From positions 17,001,261 through 17,065,260 of the forward strand of contig OY755181.1 in assembly GCA_963576735.1 (NCBI GenBank): a stretch of DNA of 64,000 nt. The letters are read 5' to 3'. The DNA comes from Bedellia somnulentella (Eukaryota > Arthropoda > Insecta > Lepidoptera > Bedelliidae). The notes beneath the pieces are model-generated. The model searched no databases. It was not told the DNA's origin and worked only from the letters and a program-made list of their open reading frames with translations. The translations under genes and the position numbers were made by a program. This document shows positions 46,434 through 56,500 of this stretch, one piece after another (the stretch's first letter is position 1; each line of letters starts with the position of its first letter).

Positions 46434-46898
46434 CTACCCCTTTCTACCCACGGGTGTCGTAAGAGATGACTTAGAGAATTGAGCTTTTTACAGTGGTTTT
46501 TGGGCGATGCTGCAACCATCACTTTATTTCTACCATTTTTTTCCCTATAAACTTCCAAATGCTGTGTAGTGTCGGCTTAGAATAGCACTACCCCGTTTCT
46601 ACCGATGGGTGTACGTAAGACGCGAGTAACGGTATTGGGGCTTTTAAGGGATTTTTGGGCGATGCGGTTGGAGACCCATCACCAACAACCTTTACTTTAC
46701 CATCCTTTCCCCACTCAATTTTTCAAATGTGGCTGAGGGATTTCTAATTCCTTAGCTCTAGCTACCCCTTCTAGGGATTTATAGCCGTGAGTATATGTAT
46801 GTATGTATGCAAACTTCCAAATGTGGCTGGGGAGTTTCTAGCTCTGAAGCTCTGGCTACCCCTTTTTGGGATTCATGGCCGTGAGTATATGTATGTTC
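46434..46898 (+). mobile_element. R240 element (older) split by a younger R240
   Basis: Subfamily B parts at 46434-46561 and 46811-46898. The younger copy sits between them with a 13-bp duplication. Confidence 0.85.
46562..46810 (+). mobile_element. R240 element (younger) nested in another R240
   Basis: Subfamily A. Perfect 13-bp duplication AAACTTCCAAATG at 46549-46561 and 46811-46823. Confidence 0.92.
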
Positions 46899-47108
46899 TG
46901 TATTCCAGGCTACTATTATTGCAGTAGTCATAAGTCCGCCAACATTATGTTTTATAGCTTAATTAATTGCTTAAGATTGTTTGAAGCCTATTTTTAGTAC
47001 GCTAATGAGGTCTTACAATGTATGTACATATGTAAGACTGCTATATTATTACGAGTATCTATGTACCTTTGTACCGTAGGCATATCATTGATAAATAATT
47101 ATAGTTTG

Positions 47109-47309
47109 CTGTGTAGTGTAGGCTTAGAATAGCACTACCCCATTTCTTCCGGTTGGGGTACGTAAAAGGTGACTAACGGTATTGGGGCTTTTAAGGGATT
47201 TTTGGGCATCTATTCCCCACGCACCTTCCAAAAGTGGCTGAGGAATTTCTAATTCCTTAGCTCTGGCTACCCCTTTCTTGGGATTTATATTAGTATATGT
47301 ATGTATGTA
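47109..47309 (+). mobile_element. R240 element with ~45-bp deletion
   Basis: TTTTTGGGC is joined directly to ATCTATTCCCCAC. Confidence 0.8.
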
Positions 47310-47440
47310 ATTATATTTAAACGCCCGATTGATGAGTAATCCATTCACAAGGGAACGGCATTTTTGTTGCATGAAACATTTTATCCATTCTTATGCATTT
47401 TTAGGCAGCTGATTTAAAATTTGAACTTAGATTGTTTGTA

Positions 47441-47829
47441 ACATAACATAATAACATAACATAACATAAACGTTCACGCCGTTTATCCCCGAAGGGGTTG
47501 GCAGAGGTACCAATACTTCTGAACTCACATGGCAAGCGCCATCAAGTTTCCAGAGAAGGTACCCACGTTTTGCTTTGACAGTGTACTCACGTGATAGGGG
47601 GCAGGCCTATCGCCGTTTTGTACGAATACACTGTCACATGACTAAGTACAACTCAGCCATGTGGGTTTCCTCACGATGTTTTCCCTCACCGTTAACAACC
47701 ATGATAAATTAACCACACATATGACTTCAGAAAAGACAAATTGGTGTAGGCCCGACCCAGGATTGGAACTCACGCCCTTCTGTTTTCGGGCGGGTATTCT
47801 ACCCACTGGACTATCATGTCGCTTTGTTT
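47441..47829 (-). mobile_element. TS1 SINE, full length
   Basis: Nearly identical to 42167-42540, with the 11-bp duplication GATTGTTTGTA at 47430-47440 and 47830-47840. Confidence 0.85.
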
Positions 47830-47891
47830 GATTGTTTGTATCAGCTTTAATTATTGAGTTACAAAAAAAACGCGTTTATATAGGTTTTTTT

Positions 47892-48318
47892 TTATATGTA
47901 GAATATCACTAGAAAAGCAAACATTACTCTTAAAAAACATGCGGTCGGGCCGGGTAATATATGAAAAGTTAGGGTAACAGCATTTCGAACAGTTTTTTTG
48001 TTAATTAAAACCATACAAAAATAACAATAATCTTGTCGATTGGTAGGTTTCCTCCACAACATTGGTGTTTGATATTTAAAATGGGGTCTTTTCTTATGTG
48101 CCCATAATCTCAAAGACTCCACACATGTTTTACAAACCAAATGAGGGACCCAGTACGTGTCACGGGTGTCCAAAGGGAATCCAAAGTAATTGAAATACAC
48201 TTGTTTTATGACCTCCGACATACTAAGTCTACAATATTTAAATGTACAAAAACAGTTAGGATCGTATACAATTATTTCTCGTCGTTGACATTGTTAAAAA
48301 ATATGTTTTTAGTGAATA
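47892..48318 (-). pseudogene. Arthropod transposon-like zinc-binding protein, N-terminal fragment, copy 2
   Basis: Minus-strand frame at 48221-47892: MSEVIKQVYFNYFGFPLDTR, DTYWVPHLVCKTCVESLRLW, MLWRKPTNRQDYC-YFC. The more 5' coding (48318-48222) is broken by a deletion and shift compared with copy 1. It retains the Cys-x-x-Cys that copy 1 has lost (KTC), so neither copy is intact. Confidence 0.7.
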
Positions 48319-48498
48319 GCACGATTGATTTGTATTTAAAGTGTTACTAGTAAAGAAATGCGTGTGACCGTTGTATATCAAAAACAAAAGCTGTAAGAGA
48401 AAAAGTGAAAGGTAAATTTAAAATCAGCAACTTCAAATTAGTAAACAACAGGCATACAATTTCATGCAACAAAAAAAGATAAATTTTGTTCCCTTGTA

Positions 48499-49189
48499 TG
48501 TGTATTTAACAATGTTTTCCACATTCACCTTCCAAAATTAGCTAAGAAATTTCTAATTCAGAACCTATTGCTAAGTTTTTTTGGTTCATACCGGTGGGTA
48601 CATACGATAAGTAGATAAATAAATACCCAAAAGAAACAGGTAACCCTGTCACTAGTAAAATCATATCGGCTGCTCTAAGCTAAAAACAAGTATGTCGATT
48701 TTTGAGCGTTTGCTTTTTTTTAAACCGTTGGATTCGTCATAGAAAGACCCTTATTTCTACATTATTAAAACTCAAAATATCTTCTTATTTAAGGCGCTAT
48801 TGATAAAAATAATAGGGTAAGACTATGCTAAAAGCATTTTTATTCTGCATTGGCGTTACTGTAACGGTCAAGTTAAATAATATTAATTTCATTAGGAAAC
48901 TACATCACGTCGGACATATCCAAAAATCATCAAGATCCGACAATCACTTTAGGAAATATTTAAATTTATAGAAATAAAATGTTTTTTCGCTCTCCTGTAA
49001 AATTTGCCAAAAACGATATACTTGTTTTTAGTTTAACACAGCCGATATATTAAGAAAAATTGCTACAGTTGTAAAATTCAATGTCTTTTGGCTAACAGCG
49101 CGAGGCGATTTTAACAAATATATGAGTATTGCTAATCAGACTTGTCCGTCCTAGCTTTTATTTTAGCACATTTTTTCTAGCAGGATTCG
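48499..49189. other. Upstream region of the SV2-like gene
   Basis: No TATA/initiator arrangement or exon can be supported. An R240-like remnant (CACCTTCCAAAATTAGCTAA) lies at 48520-48590. Any 5' UTR exon of the gene is either here or further upstream. Confidence 0.4.
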
Positions 49190-49370
49190 ACTTAGTGCTT
49201 TGAGCGACTATTTTTATGGGAGATGTGGCAGGAGTCTCATTACCAACCATACTTTATTTTACAATTTCTTCCCCACCCAACCTAAAAAAAATACTAAATA
49301 ATTTCTCATTCTAAAGGTTAGGAAACACTTTTATGGAATTTATGCTCGCGAGCATGGGTAGTTTTCAATG
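49190..49370 (+). mobile_element. R240 element, decayed, just before exon 1
   Basis: GCGACTATTTTTATGGGAGA, CTCATTACCAACCATACTTT and TTCTTCCCCACCC keep the order of R240. Confidence 0.5.
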
Positions 49371-49409
49371 GCTAGTACCCACCTTAATATATGATTACAA
49401 TTGTTTCAG

Positions 49410-49516
49410 CAAAACCTCCATGAAGACTAAAGGCGCGACGGCAGCTGCGCTAGCGCCGATCGTAGAGAAAAAACCGGAAATGGAAGTCGATTTAGAAGAA
49501 GCCTTAAATATCGCTG
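49410..49516 (+). CDS. SV2-like gene exon 1 (start codon exon)
   Basis: A pyrimidine-rich stretch ending in CAG at 49407-49409 opens this exon. The ATG at 49420-49422 starts MKTKGATAAALAPIVEK, followed by an acidic run ending DLEEALNIAG. The D-E-A-L stretch just before the first helix is typical of insect SV2-like proteins. The donor (GTTTGT at 49517) is weak. The frame is open between the acceptor and the ATG, so coding could begin in an upstream exon I cannot identify. A degraded R240 copy ends about 40 bp upstream. Confidence 0.75.
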
Positions 49517-50525
49517 GTTTGTATATAATTTTTATAATGTCTTTTTGGACAAACTTTATATCTATTATCAAACTACGGTTTTATACAGTTCTGCAGGAAA
49601 AGTATTTTCATAATTCAGTGGAAGAAAGGTGCAGCCTCAAATGCAGAAGGTTCTGAAGACCTGAGCTACAATTCTGTCATGTTTTCATTAATGGAGATTA
49701 TTAATAACTAGTGGATCGTCCCAGCTTCGCACGGGTAGCGTTGTTTTTTTAAATATCTGAGGTTTCTTTCTTCAGTCACTGCTCAAGCATTGTGAAATTC
49801 AGCGCAATGTTTTCAATTTATTAAATTTATAGCACTCCCTAAACAGTGTAGTTTGGTGATTTTGAATGCGCTTTAATGAACGGTTCAGTTTTTCCGTTTA
49901 ATAGCAAATTTTGGAATAAAACGCTATGAAGTATTTATAACAATCTAAAAAATAAATCATTACGTGTTGTAGGATGCAACTACTGGCGCCATCTAGTATT
50001 TTATAAGTAAATAAGTAACGATTCGGTTTTGGTCACGGGCGCGATGGCTTATTTTATGTATAATTTCGGTGTTTGTCTACCGATTTCTATGATTCTTTTT
50101 TTATTGAATAGGTAATAATTTTATCTTATTTAAATTAGGGATGAGTGAGATGTTTACAAACGTAAGAGTAAACAAATACAATCAGAATGTTCCGAAATGC
50201 TAAGCTATCAGGAATTACACGTGTTATTGTGAGTCAACCGTAAAAGATAGACATAAACTGTTGCAGATTTTTTTTTAGATAATTTTATGAAGAATATTTC
50301 CGTGATACATGATTTCTATGTAAGTTTAACCATTAAGGCTGCACACGCGACGGAAGCTTAAAAAATGGAGTAACTTCTCCCGTTTTCCCAAAATTTCCCA
50401 AAATTCCCCTTTACTACTCTGCTGGAAAGTATACAAAAACCTGCCCAGGAGTATGGAGAATAATTTTTCTAAGTTTCGTTAAAATCCGTCGAGTAGTTTT
50501 TGTTTCCATAAGGAACATACAAACC

Positions 50526-50563
<38 letters not shown>

Positions 50564-53500
50564 AATTTTACTGATTGCATTTTTGGCATCAGTATCGATC
50601 CCTAATCACCACCTGATAGTTATTTTGAAAATATATTTCATGTACAGAATTGACCTCTCTACAGATTTATTATAAGTATAGATAAAATAAATGCTATCAT
50701 GTAAGGCAAAAGCGCTTGCTTCTCTTGTAAGCCTAAACCGAATAACCTGTATCAAAAAGTTGTGTGATGTTTAGAGAGACTAATAACATACATACATATA
50801 CTCACGGCTATAAATCCCTAAAAGGGTTAGCCAGAGCTGAGGAATTAGAAATTCCTCAGCCACTTTTGGAAGTTGAGTGGGGATAAGATGGTAGTATTAA
50901 GGTTGTCGGTGATGGGTCTCCAACCACATCGCCCAAAAAAGCCCCAAGTCCGTTATTCGCCTCTTACGTACACCCACCGGAAGAAATGGGGTAGTGCTAT
51001 TCTAAGCCGACACTACACAGCCTAATAACGAGACTAACAATCCGTTCGACGAATTTATTTTTACATCTCTAATTTCAAACATCATATTCTTCCATTCCAA
51101 TTGTTCTAGGAGCGGGTAAATACCAACTTCTCCACTGCAGTCTAATGGTGATAGCCCTCGCAACAGCACTGCTGGAAATCATAGGATCTGCGTTTGTGCT
51201 ACCAGCTGCATCCTGCGACCTTAATATTCCTGACTCGCTAAAAGGATTCATTATATGTATTCCTAATATAGGTAAGGTTGTTAAATATGATATTGATGAT
51301 ATAGTTGGTACTGAACGGCAATATGCCATCTTAAGAAATAATACTTTCAAAAAATTGCATAGGATATTTAATATACACAAGCATACAAGATATAAAAGCT
51401 TGTTAGTGTCGGCTTAAAATAGCACTTACCCATTTCTTCTCATTATTGCAGTCATACGAGACGAGTGAGTGTGCTGGGAATTTTAAGGATTATGTAATGT
51501 GATCATTGGGTGATGAGTACTGAGGAACCATCACCAACATACCTTTACTAATATAAATGGGAAATAATCGTCACAGCCCATATAGGTCCCCACCAAGGGG
51601 CTCGAGCCTACCCAATATATACATACATACATATACTCACGGCTATAATTCCCTAAAAGGGGTAGCCAGAGCCAAGGAATTATAAATTCCTCAGCCACTT
51701 TCGGAAGTTGAGTGGGGAAAAGGCGGCAAAATAAAGGTTTTTGGTGATGGGTCTCCAACCGCATCGCCCAAAATCCAATAAATAGTACCAATACCCTTAG
51801 TCGCCTCCTACGACACCCGTGGGTAGAAAGGGGTAGCGACATACTAAGCCGGCACTACACGGCAATCTAAGCCGGCACTACCCAATATAGGGTGATTTGG
51901 CCTTAGTCCACCACGCTGGCTTATTGCGGGTTGGCAGACTAACGACTACTACCGTAATCGTTGCCGGGACCGACCGCTTAACGTGCACTCCGAAGCACGG
52001 AATCGTCTTAATTTTCAGATAATCAGGTGATTCAAACCCGCAATATCCTTCCAAACTGGGTTAAATCTTAAAAAATAAATTTGTAAGGTTACCACCCCTC
52101 GCGAATCGAACCCGAGACCTCCGTTCTTGAAACTAAGCGCTTAACCGCGAGACCACGGAGGCAGTCAGATGAATAAATAAAAGAAAAATTTCGACACCGG
52201 GGCGGGGTTCGAACCCGTGACCTCGGGTATACGCCCCCGTCGCTCTGCCAAATGAGCTACAGTGTCAATGGCTTCCAGTGCGAAATTCTTCTATTCTTTG
52301 TTTGTTTTACACTTTTTAAGTAGTGATAAAAGATAAAAAATAGTTATGAGGTTTTCATGTCAAAAACATTCAAACTTACCTTTATTTTCCATTTTTTTTC
52401 CCATCTTACTTCCATTAGTAGCAGAGAATATTATCTAGTTTAAAATTCTAGTTAATAACTTCAGAACTAAAAAAACCTATACTCTCTGAGTCTATAATGT
52501 TTACATTATTTTACATACATACATACATACATATACTCATGGCTATAAATCCCTTAACGGGGTAGCCAGAGCTTTAGAATGAGAAATTCCTCAGCCACTT
52601 TTGGAAGCTGAGTGGGGAAAAGATGGTAAAATAAAGGTTGTTGGTGATGGGTCTCCAACCGCATCGCCCAAAAATCCCTTAAAAACCCCAATACCGTTAG
52701 TCGCATCTTACGTACACCCACCGGAAGAAATGGGGTAGTGCTATTCTATGCCGACACTACACAGCTTTAATTAATGCTTTTATATAAATATTGACATAAA
52801 AGTAGTTAGTTTCTTTCTACTGTTTTAAGATCGGTATAATATTTATAATTTAAATGAACCAAATTAGCACCATAACTTTAATAATAACTTGTGATATAAA
52901 ATGCTTACTAGACGATACCATATAAATAAAATAATTAAATTTAAACCCATTATACTTAAGGAATAAATATTTGCGGGGGTGCTTTTTGTGTGAGCAGAGA
53001 ACAAGTTTTATCTTACTAATTTTTTTCTGAATTTTATGAGACCCTGCGTGAACGGGGTTCTATTGCAGTATAAGTTAAAATATAATTCCTCGTGTAACTA
53101 CAAAACTTGTATTAAAAATATTGCAGCTTGATACTAGCAAGGCGTTGAATACTCCAAGCATTTCAAAAACAATGAGGCTATTGTAGTAAGTTAAGATTAT
53201 TATGCCGTGTAGTGCCGGCTTAGAATGTCGCTTAATACTCCTTTCTACCCACGGGTGTCGTAAGAGGCGACTAAGGGTATTGGGGCTTTTTATTGGATTT
53301 TTGGGCGATGCTGTTGGAGACCTATCACCAAAAACCTTTATTTTTACCATATTTTCCCCACTCAACTTCCAAAAGTGGCTGAGGAATTTCTCATTCCAAA
53401 GCTCTGGTTACCCCTTCTAGGGAAATATAGCCGTGAGTATATGTATGTATATATGTAAGATTATTAGCTGTTTAGTATCAACTTTAAGTGGCACTTTTCC

Positions 53501-56500
53501 TATATGTGCCTACTATAATTGTTTTCTTTTTAACTAATGGCTATTTCATTTTGGCACAGAAAATCCTAATGTAGCTTCCACTTATAAGAAACGACATTAA
53601 TACGAGTGGATTTTGAATAAGTTTTCAGCTGATTTATTTTCGTTTATTATTTTTGTCAGTTTATAGAATCATGCACCACTGAAACGTTGCTCATTTAGTT
53701 AATCATACATACATATACTCACGGTCATTAAACCCAAAAAGGGGTAGCCAGAGCTTTAGAGCTAGAAACAGAATTGGGGTAGGCAGAGACTATCGAAAAG
53801 GCAAAAAGGCAGGTGTCCGTAGTACGAAGAATAAAAGAGCATGTATGAAAAGATTGATGGATGTGAATGAAGCTAGAGAAGTTTGCCAGGATCGTACAAA
53901 GTGGCGATCGATAGTCTCTGCCTACCCCAATGGGAACTAACGGCGTGATGTAAAATAATGTTTATATAATACAATTCATTCATATAATATAAGTTATTTC
54001 ACAATTCCAGGCATAATCCTAACAGCGACAACCTGGGGCCGCGCCGCCGACTCCCGCGGCAGGAGGTCGGTGCTGCTGCTGTCGACGGCGGCCGCCGGGG
54101 TGTGCGGAGCGGCGGCCGCGTTGGCGCCCAACCTGCTGGTGTATGGACTGTGCAAGCTGGCTGCGTCGTTGTTGTAAGTACCTGCTTTACATACATATAC
54201 TCACGGCTATTAATCCCTTGAAAGGGTAGCCAGAGCTAAGGGATTAGAAAATCCTCAACCACTTTTGGAAAGTTGAGTGGGGAAAAGATGGTAAAATAAA
54301 GGTTGTTGGTGATGGGTCTCCAACCGCATCGCCCAAAAATCCCTTAATAGCCCACCGGAAGAAATGGGATAGTGCTATTCTAAGCCGACACTACACAGCA
54401 TAGTACTTGATTTAATATCGCCAAATCGGCTAACTAGTCTACCCTAATTAGCTAGTACAAGCGGTGTTTAAACTAGTTATCGGGATAAAGCAGCCAACTC
54501 ATTCGCACTTACTTAGTATCGTATACTGTCATCTCATTCTAACCGATATTGAGACGATAAAATATCGCTCGTGCTAGCTCTCCTGCAAGGCAAGCACGAC
54601 CCGTGTTTAAACTAGTTATCGCGTGGGATAAAGCAGCCATCTCTTACGCACTTACTTAGTATCGTATACTGCCATCTCTTTCTAACCGTTATCGTGTCGA
54701 TAAAATAGCGCTGGATGTGATGGTTGGGATATAGTTCAACAGGCTCGTAGTGTGAGTTGGCAGATATGAGGGGCAAAAATGGGTTTATTTTGGTTGTTTT
54801 CAAACTTAAAGGTTATACTGATTTTTCTCTTTTGAATTATTCATTTTCAGTCACAATACCTTAATGGTAAAATACCTATACTAAAACTGAAACAAAGATA
54901 AAATATAGCAATAGCTCTGTGGGAAAAACATCCGCCTATCATGCGGTTAGTCGTGTGTTCCAATCGCGCCTACACATATTTGTCTTTAATACATTCACAT
55001 GTGTGGTTAATTTATTATCGTTGTTAATGGTGAGGGAAAAAATTGTGAGGAAACCCACATGGTTGTGTTGTACTTTAGTCATGGTGACAGTGTATTGGTA
55101 CGAAAGTTTGATTCTATAAGTCATAAAATAAAATCAATCGAAATGCAAGAATTTAAAGTGATATTGTTAATTATCTGGTGGTTATTATCTCGCAATTCAC
55201 TTTTCTTCTATTAAATATTTTCTTACCTTATAATTAACAAAAGTGTCATTACTAATTAATAAATTTCTTCGCTTAATTCCGCTAAATGCATGAAGACTGC
55301 AGGTATTTAGTTTAATTTATTAATTTTAGTATTGCTATGGATTTTCGCAAAGTAACGCCTGATTCAATCCAAAAAGTGTAATTATTTTTTTCTCCTCTTT
55401 CAGTCTTTCCTGCCCATCATCTCTAAGCTTCGCATATGGAGGAGAAATGGTGCCACAGAGAAGACGAGATTTTGCCGTTCTCATGCTGAGTGCTTTACTG
55501 ATGGCTTCGGCTACTCTTAGTCCTGGTAAGCATTTTTAATGAGATGAGGATATTGCATATTGGATCATTATTGATATATATTAGAACCTTCGTACTGTCT
55601 GCTCATACCACTAACCCATTTCTATATTTGTATATGACATAAGAGGCAAATAAGGGTAATGTATTATTAATAATGATAATTATTTTTTTGTGATATTTTA
55701 GTTATGTGGTAGCAGACCCATCACCAACCATTTTTAGACTTATATACAAAAGTTTACCACTTAATTATTAAAAACGGCTGTGGAATTTCTAATTCTGTAG
55801 CTCTGACTACCCCTTTTAGTATTTTTAGCCTTGAGTGTAAGTAAATGGGTATAGAAAAATGAAATAACTTCGTATATCAAAGCTCAACTATCATGGAGCT
55901 ATTTAAAAATCATGACCTATAGTTTCATCCTACATAAAGTTTTTTAATTATATTTTAATTAATATAATAAATCAATTATATATTATAAAACTGTATATTT
56001 TTCTTTCATTTCAGCTTTAGCATGGTTGATTCTTCCCCACGACTGGCGATTATCGATGGGCTTCATAGTCTTCAGACCTTGGCGTCTGTTGACCATGATA
56101 TACGCTCTACCTCTTGTCATTTGTGCACTCCTCATGACCCTGGCTGACGAGAGCCCCAAGTTTCTGGTGTCTAAGGGGGATACGGCCGGCGCTTTGGTTG
56201 TCCTGCAGAAGATGTATGCAAGAAATATGAATTTACCTGCTAGTTCTTATCCTGTAAGTGTAACTTTTAATACATAAAGATAGAGATAAGATAAAGATAA
56301 AAAATATTTATTTCAAACAAAAATAATTGTTCTCTATTTTTTGAACGTCACAAACTTACGTATAAGTTAAATCTTACCCTACTGACTCTACTTCGAATTC
56401 GGAAGGTGTATTGTTGCGAGAAGAACCCGTAAGAAACTCAGCAACACACATCTTTTCTTACTCATATTACAATATTGGTGTATGTCTGGAAATATCCTGA

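Larger units (their letters stand above)
47349..48498 (-). mobile_element. DNA-element-like unit with inverted ends around copy 2
   Basis: ACAAGGGAAC...TTGTTGCATGAAA at the left (47349-47380) recurs inverted at the right (48462-48498). The same left end begins copy 1 at 7811. A TS1 SINE (47441-47829) is inserted inside. Ends and size are inferred. Confidence 0.45.

Noticed and set aside
49333..49656. 107-codon plus-strand ORF across exon 1
   Set aside because: It runs through an R240 remnant, the exon 1 acceptor and the donor in a different frame arrangement; the spliced frame from the ATG at 49420 fits the family and exon 2.
54590..54803. 63-codon minus-strand ORF at 54612-54803
   Set aside because: It lies mostly in the ~140-bp tandem repeat and has no protein-like composition or relatives.
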